Source: Pegea sp. RAD2-039 (taxonomy: Eukaryota > Chordata > Thaliacea > Salpida > Salpidae). Taken from it: a stretch of 64,000 nucleotides of DNA. Location: positions 248,001 to 312,000 of the forward strand of contig JAQGEQ010000091.1 in assembly GCA_034620365.1 (NCBI GenBank). The letters are read 5' to 3'. The stretch's first letter is position 1, and each line of letters begins with the position of its first letter. The translations under genes were made by a program, and so were the position numbers. Below are positions 11,577-23,900 of the stretch, piece by piece. The notes beneath the pieces are model-generated. The model was not told where the DNA came from. It saw only the letters and a program-made list of their open reading frames with translations, and searched no databases.

Positions 11577-14500
11577 TTAAAATATAGTAGATAAGGATTC
11601 TCTTATTTTTTTATCATCTTCTTCTTCATTAATTTCAGATGCTATATCTAGTGCTGTACTTTCATCAGACAAATCCTCAATATCTGGAGGAGGAACAACT
11701 TCCAAAAGTTGCTGCATGTACGCTGTGAATGAATCTAAAACAAAAAAAGACTCTTAAATTGATTCACTAAATATTTTGATTTAAAAATATAACAAATTAC
11801 TTGCCCATAAAATATGGAACCTTTTTAAAGTAGATAAACGGAAAATAAAATAATAATCCAGACATGATGAAACAAGCAGCATAAAGGTACTCCAGCTGAG
11901 GCTCTTCAATTATTGGTGCTATGATAAGATAGCAGGAACATAGAAAACACAAAATTGGAATTGGAAGAAATATCTGAAATAAATTTTTAGTTAAATTTGA
12001 ACCTTGTTGCTTTTATTTCTATATTTTTGAAAGAACTGAACTATAAACAGTTTATTAACTTTCAACAAAACAATATTGTTTCATACTTTGTATGGACGAT
12101 GCCATTTCGGGTAACGATATCTTAAAATTGGTACGGATAAAAAGGTTGCCCCGTAAAATATCCAAGATGCAAAAGTGAAGTAGTCAATTAATGTTGAGAA
12201 GTTTGATGAATCAGGAAGAATCATGATCAGGGCAACTATTGACTGAAAAAGAAACAAAATCTGAGTTTTGAATATGATAAACATGTAAGTTGATTACTTG
12301 ATCGTGATTATTATTCACGTTTTTCAGACAAATTTATAAAGTTAGCTGAAAAATTCAAGCAATTGAAAATTATCGACAATATTATTATAGAAGTGGGAAT
12401 AATATTTGACGTTACTTTCAACAAATTCCATAAATATTTGATTTATAAAGCTAACAATTTTTGTCAAAGTTTAAAAGTATAAACAAACAGATTTTCAAAA
12501 ATATTTATTCAAGCACACTTAAATTTTGCAAACTTAATAATCATTTGATTTCTTCTATTATATTTACCAAAGTGTAAAGCTGAAGTTCTAGAAGCATTAC
12601 TTTACTTACAAACAGAGAATTGTTACAAACAACTTACATTAATAATTAGAGCAGGTGAAGGGGTTAGTCTTTCCACACTAATATAAGAAAATATTTGAAG
12701 CATATGTCCGTTTCTACCTGCTGCATATGTTAACCTGTCAAATATAAAATGTTCTGTTTGTTCATTCGATTCATAAACCTAATAATTAGTAGGATGTATT
12801 CTTTTTTGATTAATATATTACCAAGAACGTTGTTTACAAGCAATGTATTAAAATGTTTTAACCTTCCAGCTGTAAAAGCACTTCCATTTGCTGCTCCAAA
12901 TGTTGAACAAACAACTGCTAGCGGAACTAAAAAACTTGCAGTCCCAAATACTCTGTCACCATAAGTCTGTATAAAAGTTACTAAAGAGTGGTAGAAACAC
13001 AACAGTTTTTATAAACTAAGTTTACATTAACAAAATCGAATTTATAAGCAACTAGTTTGTTAAGTTAAATAAATTTTCAGTTTAATATGATTAATAATCA
13101 ATTAAGTTAATAAAACTATGAAAATATTTAGACTAAGAAATTAAAAAAAGTTCAGCCTTTTTCCTTAGGATTTAAATTAAAGAAATGTCAACTAACTATT
13201 GCAACAGCTGATGAAGCTATTAGCTCCGATGGAGTCATTACAGCAAAGTAAGATACGTTCACCAAGATGTAAAAGATAGTAGTGATAGGAATTCCAAGCA
13301 TTACAACCAAAGGGAAGTTTCTATTAAAAAACAATTTTGAAAAATACATGTGGTATCAGGCTTGCAGGTTTTTTTTAATAAGACTACGTATAAATATTCT
13401 TTATTGCTAATATTTTTTTCTGGTTTTCAACTTCATTATACTGGCTTATTAATTTGCAGTTTTATTACATTATAATTTCTATTCTGAACACTTCTAGAAT
13501 ATTCCGTAGAAACTGTTTTAGTTTCGATTACTTTTTAGGAGTTTTATTTTGACTTTAGTTTTACTAATACTTTTAAAAGGATAGTTTGAAACAAAAGTCT
13601 TCATCAGAATGAAAATTTTAATAAAAAAAGACAAGCACATTGATTTTGATGATTATATTTTTTATATCTATTATTATATATAAAATTTTATCATTTGTGA
13701 TAAATTAGTTTTTAATCAAAAAAAAGTTAAAGCTGTTGAGCAAAAGTAACAGTTCAAAAATATTTGTTGAAATTTCAATTGTTAATAAATTTAAATACAA
13801 AAGTAATTTAATATTCTATTTAAACATTCTATTTGAATAAGTTTCAGGTTATAGGTTCTATTTGAATAAGTGCTTATAAGTTGTGATAAAGTTATTTCTA
13901 GGAAGTGAATTGTTTATTATATATATATTATATTTTGTGGCTGGTGACAGTAAAAATCTTTTATAAATCTTTGGTGGATACACATTTATTAACCTTGTAT
14001 ACTTTGGTGGGAGTTACTAAAAATCTATCATGGAAACTATGGTAGATACAAATGACAGGACCTTGCGGTCAAAAGCTCCAAAAGACCCAAGCAAACCAAG
14101 TTCTTCAAAACAAGCTTGCAATGGCAATTGCCAAGCTTGTAACAAAACTTGCTCTGGTAAAGATCTGGCAATAGATTGCATCAAATGCCTCTCTAGGTTT
14201 CACCTCACTTGTAGTGATGTGAATAAAAAATTATATGATATATTTGAAAATAATAAAATGCAGCAAGTGGGATTTTGTTGGTCCTGCATTAAATGTAGAT
14301 CTATGGACAAAACAACTACCTCGTCCAACACTAACAAAAGCCTATTGTCTGACATCAGCAACACCATATCCACTGAATTGACCAAATTAAAATCTGAAAT
14401 CGGCAACGATGTTGCCAAAATCAATGAAAAGATTTCTATCTTATCCAAATCTATGGATGAACTGGAGGCCTCCACAAAGAAGCCTCTCACGTGGGCCTCA

Positions 14501-17500
14501 GTTGTTGGTAATTCTGGATCCGAAAAGGGTACTAGCGTGGTGCAACTTCTTGCCAAGAAGGTTACTGACACGCACAAGAAACTTACTCTGGACCGGGAGG
14601 ATAGAGAAAACAATGTCATCATCTTTGGTGTCCCTGAGACTGATAAAGACGATGACATCAAGACTTTTAATCAAATGTGCACTCAAGGCCTTGGTGCTGT
14701 GGACACTCCAAAAGTTTCAATGACCAGACTCGGGGCAAAAAGATCAAATCATAAAAGACCGTTAAAAGTTTCCTTTCAGGAAAGATGGGACAAACGTAAG
14801 TTTCTTGCTAAGCTGTATAAACTTAAGCAGGACGAAAAATTCCAGGGCATCAGAGTAGCACATGATATGTGTGAAGACGATCGCGTAGAAAATAAGCGTC
14901 TTCTAAAAGAGGCGTACAGCCGAAATCAGAAAAAGCAACCAACTGATTTCAAATACAAAGTTCGAGGTCCACCATGGGCTTTACAGATTGTGAAGGTCTT
15001 TTCAAAAAACGGAAGTGCAAAATAACCACTGGACCCACATCACCCTTATTCAACCTCTCTTCGCACAAAATTATTAATACTATGCTTCCAGCCCAAGATA
15101 ACAGTACACAGAAGACTACCACCAAATCTTACAAGTGTCAAAAAGACAATTTTTCTTTTATATTAGGTATGCTTTTCAACGCACGGTCAATTGTCAACAA
15201 AATTTTCGAATTGAAAGCTCTTTTGCTTTCTCAAGATTTTACATTTGTTTTCATTACCGAAACTTGGTTGAAACCCTTTTATCCTGACTCCTTTCTGGAT
15301 GACAGTGATCTTTTTCGTGCTTTGCGCTGTGATAGACTGTTTGATAGAGGCGGCGGTGTTTGTGTAATCTATAAAACATCACTGGCACCCATGATTTCAA
15401 GAATTAAGATAGATACCATTGATTGCCCAGGATTTGAGATTATTGCTTTCAATTTTCATTACTCAAAGTCTAAGTTTTCCCGCTTTATATGTACCTACCT
15501 ACCACCGTCTAAAGTTAACGATGAGGTTACTATTAAGGCCTTATTGAAGGTTCTGAAAAGCCTTGTTTGTCCTGAGATGTATATTCTCGGGGATTTTAAT
15601 TTTAGTAGAATTGATTGGAATAACCCAAATTTAGCATTCAATGGAAAAATGTTTAATTTGAATGGAGACAAAACTAATTTAGCCAATCTGAGTCATGTCT
15701 TTGTAAACTTCCTTGATGCCAATAATCTATCTCAGATGGTTACTTTTCCAACCCAAGTTAGTGGTAATACTTTGGATCTTCTCATCACGTCAAAACCTGA
15801 TAACGTTATCTACGTTGATCAAAATGAACCTTTTGCTCTGACATGCGATCACAACATGATTGAATTCAAGCTCCAACAAACTTTTTCTACGAACGTTAAA
15901 ACTCCAAGCATACGGAACTTTTATCGTGGAAATTATAACAGTATAAACAAGTTTTTATCAGGTGTTGACTGGATTTCTGTTTTCAACTCTACCGAAGACA
16001 TCAATGATATCTACTCAAGGTTTACTAACATTGTTAATGAGTCAATTAAAAAGTTCATACCTTTATATAGAGTCAACAAAAAACCACACTTGCCAAGATA
16101 TTTAAGGAATTTACAGCATTTGAAAAACCTCTTATACAAACAAACTAAAGCAGATCCTTCCATCAAACCTCTATACAAAGATCTTTGTCTAGTCTACAAG
16201 AAATCAGTTTATAGCCTCTATTTAGGAAAAGAAAGTGCAATCTTATCTTCACCTAGCAAGAAAACGTTTTTTGGCTTCATTAATCACAAGCTTAAGGCGA
16301 GATCTCATCTACCTCCCTTGCTTGATAACGCCAATCAGCTGGTGATGGAACCAAAGAATAAAGCTGAATTGCTAAACAAACAATTTGAAAAGGTTTTTAT
16401 AACCGATGATGGCAATACTCCTACTATTTCCTACTCCAATATCCTTTCAAATATCTCTGAGATGGTAGATCTAGACATAACAGTTGATATAGTATCTAAG
16501 GCTATTTCTTCTCTAAAATCAACAGTTTCCAACACCCCAGATCAAATCCCAGCTTTGTTTTTAAGAAAAAGTACTTCTTCTTTAGCGCTACCCTTATCGC
16601 TACTCTTTAACATGACTCTTAAGCGGGGAAGACTTCCACAAATTTGGAAGAATGCTATTATTACTCCAATTTATAAGAAAGGTCCCAGAAACACTGCACT
16701 TAACTACAGACCAGTTTCGCTGACTTCGGTTATCTGCAGAACTCAAGAACATATCATTCACAACCATATAACTAGCCATTTGACGGAGCATCATCTAATA
16801 TCTGATGCCCAGCATGGCTTTGTTAAGCAAAGATCTTCTTTGACTCAACATCTCACTTTTTTCAATGAGCTTACAGCTCATTACGAAAGTAATACTCCAT
16901 GTGACATCATATACCTTGATTTTGCTAAAGCGTTTGATTCTGTTCCACACAACAAGCTCATTACTGTATTGAAAAACATAAAAATCAGCAACTCTATCTT
17001 AAAATGGATTGAAGATTTCTTATCAGGTAGAACCCAACGAACCCGTGTAGAAAGATCTTTATCTACTCCTAGTAAAGTCACCAGCGGCGTTCCTCAAGGT
17101 TCCGTCCTGGGTCCACTTCTCTTTTTGATTTTCATTGAAGACCTCATCAGAAGACTAATAACAGTAGACAATGTCAGTGTGTTTGTGTATGCAGATGACA
17201 TCAAGCTATTATCTGGTTCTCACTCAAAACTCCAAACTGCACTAAACATTGTAGAAAACTGGTCTGCGAATTGGCAACTTAAAATCCAGCCAACAAAGTC
17301 TGAAGTTATAACATTCTCCCGTAAGCCAGCGGCCAACTTCAGCAACCAATACTACATCAATGGATCCATTCTTGAACGAGTATCCTCAGTCATAGACCTC
17401 GGCATTACTCTGACATCTGACTTCAAATGGCACAGTTATGTTTCCAGAATCTTTGGAAAATCTATCAAGCTTGTCCACCTCATCATAAAGACTTTTAATT

Positions 17501-20500
17501 CTAAAGATCCATGGTTTTTCGTCAACCTTTTCAAACTGTACATACGCCCTATTCTTGAATACAATATCAGTGCATGGATGCCATATCAAGTTGGTGATAT
17601 CAGAAAAATCGAATCTGTTCAGGCAAAATTTACGAGATTGGTTTGCAGGAAACTTAATATCAAATACGAGAGTTAGAAGCATCGTCTCAGCTTCTTCAAT
17701 CTAGATACTTTGGAAATCCGAAGAATTAAATACGACCTTATTCTGATTTTTAAAATTATTCACAACCTAATTGATCTTCAGTTTGATGACTTTTTCTCCA
17801 TTAGTCCCTCCCTCAAGTTATATCAACTTAGAAGACATAAATTACATCTTAATAAGCCCACTCCACCAGCTACGTTAACCAGATTAAGTTTTTTCTCATA
17901 CCGCATAATCAGTACATGGAACAATCTGCCATCAGAGATTGTCATGTCAAAATCACTTATGCTGTTCAAGAAAAAGCTGAATTGTTATAATATCGCCAAC
18001 ATTGCCATTTCTAAACTGTGAATTTTTCTCTTTTACAATACTATGATTCTGTGCAATTCTTCATTGTCATATGCTTTTTCGTTTACACGTCAAATAGATC
18101 TAATTTGTGAGAATGTGTGTTAGCGAGAGGTGCTCTTTTTAGGCACCCTCCTTCACATTTATTGTAATAAATAAATAAATAAATAAATATCATGAAAAGG
18201 TTTATTGTTTGCAATTTTATTATTTATTTATCTTCATGTTATTTTGCATGATATTGTAAATATAGTTCAGTAAAACCGGACTAATATTTCTATAAAATCA
18301 GTAAATGCGGACGGTTAGTTATATGAATCCCTAAGTATATTCATTTATAAGAATTATTGATGAAAAGTAAGTGATATCTAATTAGTGAAAGCTTTTAAAG
18401 AGCTGTTGTAGCAGGTGCTGTAGAAAGGTTACTAAAACAACAGAATCTCAGAAAAAGAATTTAAAGTTTTCTTAAAACATCAAAATTAAAAAAGAAAACT
18501 TAAAATGAAAATTGTATAAAAATTCAAGTTCATCTTTGCACCAAAATACTTCACTATTTAGTTAAAACTAGTTATTTTTTTACTGAATATATTAAAAGAT
18601 TGCAAATACTTTGTTGTTCGAAATCGTTCAATTCATTTTTACCTGAGAGGGTCTTTTATCTCTTCGGTCACAAAGTTCAGTTGATTCCTATTTAGAAAAT
18701 CCAAATATAATAAAAACATTTATGATTTTAAATGTGATCTAAAGTTTTTTAGAAGTTTTAAAACTTATATATTTTTATTTGAAAATTTTAATATTTACTA
18801 TACATGGTTTTTACGAGTTTTATTATTTACCTAATTATAAAAAAGAAAAATATTTAAGATTTATTTACTTATTAAGCTTGTCGCATTTTTCTTATTTTGT
18901 TCACCACTTAATACTATGTTTTTTAAAACTTTTTCTGAGGCAGGTTTTTTAACTTTTCAATTTTTGAAAGTGGTCAAACATAATCAGCGAAAAAGTAAAT
19001 AAATTTGTATAAAACTTCACTCATATATCTTTAATGTTTGCTTGTTTAACTTTGGTTTATTTGAACAACTTTTGCTTGAGTCATATCAAATATTATGTAA
19101 CACCTTTAAGGTTATCTTATAACTACATACTGTATAAATTGACTGAGATTTATTTTAGGAATTTTTAAACTACATTATTATGCAAAAAAATAGAATCAAA
19201 TCATGTTAAAATTTTCACAATAAATGAAAATAATCTTACCATCCATCATAACTCCAAAGCCCACTATAAAAAGCTACTGCGATAGCTGAAAACGAATTTG
19301 CACTCCCATCAAATGCATTTTGTAAGTTTGAAGTGTTCCCATTTGCAAGTAATACTATTCCACTTATAATAATAGCAATGATAATTAAAAGTTTTGCAAC
19401 TGTGAAAAATACTTGTACTCCATTAGACACTTTCACACTAAAGCAATTAATTGCAGTGATTAAGACTGAAAAAAAAAACAGTAGAAAATGAAATGAGTTT
19501 AAATCTAAAGGGCGAAATATTTTGATTGTATATTTAAAAGTTTTTATTTCAATAAACTAATTAGAAATATACAAATTTCATAATCCTTTTAATATTGATT
19601 AATATTTTTAGTAAACGATTTTTAATTTTCAATTATGCAATTATCTTTATATTTTCTTATGTACAACTTTTTCTTTGAAGTATATAAATTAAGTAATTTT
19701 AGATTATCAAAGCCGTAACTCAAAATACATCTTATTAAAGCTTCAAAAAACTATAAAAATGTCATTTTTAATTTCATATCACAACTTTAGTACTATTAAA
19801 TGTTAATAGCGTAAAAATACTCACAAACAGATGAATCTATTTGTCATTTTTAAAGTGTAAAGTTTGTATAGCATTGTTTATTATATAGTTTATTTAACGT
19901 TGTTCAAACTAAAGTTTATTTTTCTCATAAAAATCAAACTTTTAAAGTTCACTTTAAACGTTTACTAATAATTTGAACTATATATTGAATAAGCAATACA
20001 AGCTAGATTTTTTTTTTCTCAAAAATATTGACTAAGCTGCTTAAGCAAAGTTCAATTCGTAATAATTGTTAAACTCACTTATGCAAAAAGCAGAAGCACA
20101 TTTCTGTATGTTTTGCGGTGCAGAACAGCCAGGATAAAATGGAACTGTTGCATATTCAGCAAATCCTACTGCTATGATTGCAAAAGAAGATGGTTTGCTT
20201 ACAACAACACTAGTCCATGCAAATAAAAAAGCTATTACATCTCCATAAGCTGCTTTCAAATATTGATATTCACCACCAGATTTTTTAATCATTAATCCAA
20301 GTTCAATATATGAAAGGGCACCTGTAAATCAAAAATGTTTACTCTCAAACATTAGCATTTCAATAAACTTTATTCATAATTGAATATTCCAAACAATTTT
20401 GGTATAGGATCATGTATTAAAGCATTTAGTTAAAGTCTACATGTTTTTAAGATTGCTAAAAAAGTAATTATTACAAGTATTTATTGATTACTTAACGAGT

Positions 20501-20923
20501 TTAAAAATACAATTTGATTACTAAGTGTTGCCAGTAGCCCACATGCCCCCCAAATGCAAAGACTTGCTCCAACGGATTCAGCTTTCTGTAAGATTCCTGC
20601 TGGTGATAAAAATATTCCCGATCCTATCATTGTGCCTACAACCAAAGATATGCCTCCAAATAATCCAACCTAAAGATTAATTTTATCAATTTCCAACCTG
20701 TCTGTTATGTTTGAATTTTCTAAAATGATTTTACTGAGCATTTGAAGCAGAAAAAGTAATTGAACTGGACAGCTTTATTTTTAAAGTTCACTTACACGAA
20801 ACATTACATTAAAACATGGAAATAACAAACCTCTTGCTTGAGCTCTATTACATTGTCATTATTGTTGGAAGTTTTGTCAGAATACTTTGATGAAACTCTC
20901 CGTTTTCTTATAGTGCTTGACAT
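11577..20923 (-). CDS. SLC7A9-like: SLC7 heteromeric amino acid transporter light chain, b(0,+)AT-like
   Basis: Twelve-span APC-superfamily exchanger that normally pairs with an SLC3 heavy chain at the plasma membrane. Exons in gene order: 20831-20923, 20522-20669, 20079-20321, 19240-19465, 18643-18687, 13197-13320, 12863-12966, 12638-12734, 12087-12242, 11805-11973, 11577-11734. They give 520 residues, close to human SLC7A9. The TM1 unwinding motif GSGIF lies at about 47-51, and the heavy-chain disulfide cysteine is C146 in FYPGC. SLC7A9-like stretches include [31 protein letters not shown] and, near the C-terminus, LEVVPPP. The last intron starts with GC (11803-11804, minus GCAAGT): only this donor keeps the conserved C-terminal frame. 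Intron 5 (13321-18642) contains an antisense LINE. The N-terminus (about 30 residues) is basic and polar. y+LAT-type members are the main alternative. Confidence 0.88.
14030..15025 (+). CDS. LINE ORF1, zinc-finger nucleic-acid binding protein
   Basis: A 331-residue protein encoded upstream of the endonuclease/reverse transcriptase. A Cys/His cluster at residues 30-89 has the spacing of a PHD-like zinc finger, followed by a predicted coiled coil at about 105-150 and a basic region containing [11 protein letters not shown] (about 195-205), which resembles the RRM-like part of LINE ORF1 proteins. Such proteins bind element RNA and act as chaperones in the retrotransposition particle. The ORF is intact. 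Its last 52 nt overlap the start of ORF2 in another frame. Confidence 0.85.
   Translation: METMVDTNDRTLRSKAPKDPSKPSSSKQACNGNCQACNKTCSGKDLAIDCIKCLSRFHLTCSDVNKKLYDIFENNKMQQVGFCWSCIKCRSMDKTTTSSNTNKSLLSDISNTISTELTKLKSEIGNDVAKINEKISILSKSMDELEASTKKPLTWASVVGNSGSEKGTSVVQLLAKKVTDTHKKLTLDREDRENNVIIFGVPETDKDDDIKTFNQMCTQGLGAVDTPKVSMTRLGAKRSNHKRPLKVSFQERWDKRKFLAKLYKLKQDEKFQGIRVAHDMCEDDRVENKRLLKEAYSRNQKKQPTDFKYKVRGPPWALQIVKVFSKNGSAK
14974..18021 (+). CDS. LINE ORF2, APE endonuclease and reverse transcriptase, one internal stop
   Basis: Encodes the enzyme that nicks target DNA and copies element RNA. An APE-type endonuclease comes first (FNARSI near residue 65, FITETWL, GDFN near 206, CDHNMI near 290). The reverse transcriptase follows, with [20 protein letters not shown] and the catalytic YADD at 17188-17199 (about residue 739). 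The open frame stops at TAG 17674-17676, 900 residues in; the same frame then stays open to 18021, and the related copy at 7697-8579 has Tyr there, so this is a single point nonsense mutation. The ATG at 14974 lies in a CCACCATGG context. The protein is probably truncated in its C-terminal region, beyond the catalytic core. Confidence 0.9.
18129..18147 (+). promoter_or_regulatory. Conserved LINE 3' UTR stem-loop
   Basis: GGTGC (18129-18133) can pair with GCACC (18143-18147) around a 9-nt loop, just before the A/T-rich tail. The same block recurs in the LINE copies near 8529, 48820 and 51471. Three of the four copies can form the stem; in the copy at 48820 it is extended to GGGTGC/GCACCC, while in the copy near 8529 the 3' arm is GGTACC. 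By analogy with other LINEs it may be the RNA site recognised by the reverse transcriptase. Confidence 0.5.
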
Positions 20924-23900
20924 TTTTGTTCTATTTTTATAAAATCATACTGTCACAAAAAGTTATTCAGTAGCCTGATGATACAATTCAATTTGTTTAA
21001 ACACAACAATATTTAACAGATTTAATTATAAATTTTACAAAAACTTTTAAAATATTACTCTTTCCTTGATTAAAGAATTCAGAAAACTTTAGTTGTGCAG
21101 AAACCACCTAAAAGTTGTTTACATCAATCAAACTAAAGGCAATAAGTAATTAGTATTTAAGAATAAAATGGACATAAGACTGCTGTTTGTATTTTCAAAG
21201 TAGCTTTTGCTTTAAGTATTTTGTATAAAAGATAGAAGAATAAACAGGTCTTTTAAGCAACTTTGATAGTTAACTACCCCTACAGCTTGAACATAAGACT
21301 GGCAGCCCGTGAAAATTTCAATTACTTCATAGGTCCTATTTTTTATTTTAATTATTTATTCATTTGACACATGGCTGTAGATAACAAATTACACAGCTTT
21401 TATTACTGCAAAAAAAAAGATAAAAAGATCTCAAATATCACATTTCCAAATAAATAGTACAGAAAAAACAGGAATGCTGAAAAAATATAACTGAATTAAT
21501 AAATCTAATAAACTAATTAATTAGATATAACTAGTAGTATAAGTAGTAGTTAGATTCAAGTTTTAGATTACAAGTAAACCTGTCTACTCGATTATAACAC
21601 CCTTTACTTTGAGTTCAGTTAACGAATAAAAACTGATTTTTTTAAAGTTAATATTTAACAGATATTTAGAAGCTGATCATAAAAAATTTTAAAATAATAA
21701 GAAATCATTTCTAAGTAAAGATTTGTAGATTAAATCAAACTGATCACATAGACAAATTCATTATTGTTATTAAAGTATTATTTATAATAAGATGAAAATT
21801 TACAAGCTGTGAGTTGTAGTGATGTATTTGCTTATCATGAAGACAAACTCAAAAATGATCACAATTTAAGCTGAAAACGATGATGAACGTAACTGATCAA
21901 GATGAAGTCTCTAACAGAGGTTCCAACTAGTTTTAATGCTAAGTGAATAGCTTGTTGAAAAGAACAATAGATGAGAAAAGAAGTTTTTTGTCAATTACAA
22001 GAACACTAGATTAGAAATTAAAGAAAATGGAATAAATGACTTTTAAACAAAAGTCTAAATTGATAGAATCAAAATATATAAAGAGCAAAATGAAAACCGA
22101 AAATATGAAGAAAGTAACTTTCCTTTATTAACTCCATATACGGAAATAGAAAAAAAACTGAGATTTATTATCAGAACTTAAACCTCTTATATCACAAATC
22201 AAGTCTTGATTATTAAACCAATAAAATTGACTTTTCTCATAAAATGTTGTTTAGCTTTTATAATTAGCTTTTTATGATATAAAAGCTTCTGGGTAATCAT
22301 ATTAGTTTCTTAAGTATTTTATAATGTTGTATCGTTTTTTTTTTAGTAATTTATACAATAACTTTTTAAAAAGTATTCGTAGAACCATCAGTCGTTTTAA
22401 AAATTAACTGTTTTCAAATACATATCAAATTTAATCTGTGTTTGATATGTTCGTTCAATCAGCTTAAACTTTATTGTTGGCTTGAATATCATTTCTTAAT
22501 CAATTATTCCATGAATATTAAAAATATTTTTACTAATGACTTTGTTTGATAATACAAAAATATGTGATAAGATGTACACGAAATATTATCTAATTAGAGT
22601 AAAACAAGAAACTTAATTAAAACATCACATTAAAATAAACATTTATAGATAATTTGTATAAAGATCTTGTAATAAAGATAAAAGTATAATAGTAGTTTAT
22701 AAATCCAAACCAGTTTTTATATATCAACCAATTATTAAATATATCAAATTGGTGACAGTAAATAACAATGTTTTTAATTTGAAATAAACCTATTTTAAGC
22801 GTAGAGAAAAAAAAACATCTTTAAACTCAAATACAAACAGTCGTTTATAAAAAGGTATAAATATTTTTTATCCAAACTATTATTTGTAATGAACATTTAA
22901 TATCTATATCAATACAACCAGCTTAAAGTATAAAGTTTTATTTTGAACAATATCTTTACAAAATATTAAATCAAACAATTACAGCTTTGGTAGAGTTGTA
23001 AAAGAATTCTTACTTGTTCTTTGCTTAAGTCAAGTCATTCAAGTTACATCATAAAAAAACTTCTTTTTTTTACTTTTACTGAAATCTGTTTTCAAGTATT
23101 TTTGTCAAATTTGTAATGTTTTTTATAAAATATATTTTATATAAAAACCTTCATAGTACAATCTCAGAGTTATTTAAAAAATAGCAAATAATCTTTAAGA
23201 TCAAATATCCCCCAGTAGATGTCTCTGGATACCTTACTTGATTGTATTACAAATCTGCTTTATCTACTTATCGATTAAAAAAACATTACTTCAACTTAAT
23301 AATTAAATTTTACAGTTTTAAAGTCATCTAAGATGTTGAAAGATTTATGATCGCACACTAAATGCTGTTAGCTGTTGTAAGTAAATTCAGGAAGTTTTAT
23401 TTAATGGACCAGATGTTTTTTAATTAAAAACTTATTATATTTTCTGTATTAAAAGCTTCTGTCCACAAATCTGTGAACTTAGAGGTATGTGAAGCAAGTA
23501 CTTAAGAAAGTATTGAGCAATTTCTTGAACAAAACCATTTGACATTAAGAAAGTCCTGGTTTGATGTCGAATTAAAAATAAACTATTACAAAATATATGT
23601 TTGCCTCTTTAGTATTTATAACTTTTTTAATTAAAAACATAAAATATTACTTTAAGGTTGACTTTGTAATTTTAAGATTATAAGGACACAAAACTCTATT
23701 TGAGAATTTATATTTTCATACTTTTCTTTATTATAGGAAATAATGAGTAACTATATTAGATTTGGTTTTAAAAGTCTTATCTTTGTTGAAATATGATGTT
23801 AACACAGTATAATTATTGTATAAAAAGATTTACCTAACTCGTACTCTATATTACTAAATTTACGAAACGCTTACAACAATATTTTAAAAATAGTTTCAGC

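Larger units (their letters stand above)
13935..18188 (+). mobile_element. Near-complete CR1/L2-like non-LTR retrotransposon
   Basis: Self-mobilising LINE with a short 5' UTR, ORF1 (14030-15025), overlapping ORF2 (14974-18021) and a 3' UTR ending in an AATAAATAAATA tail. It sits in intron 5 of the SLC7 gene, opposite to the host transcript. Its base composition and codon use are visibly more GC-rich than the surrounding intron. One nonsense codon (TAG, 17674-17676) interrupts ORF2 near its end; otherwise the element is open throughout. The CR1/L2 group is inferred from the PHD-type ORF1, the reverse transcriptase motifs and the microsatellite-like tail. The 5' boundary is approximate and I could not define target-site duplications. 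Confidence 0.92.

Noticed and set aside
11799-11802. GT donor next to the GC donor of the last SLC7 intron
   Set aside because: Using it shifts the last exon out of the frame that matches the conserved SLC7 C-terminus and runs into an early stop.
14200-14661. 153-codon minus-strand ORF
   Set aside because: It is the antisense shadow of LINE ORF1, which has a clear zinc-finger pattern and normal codon structure.
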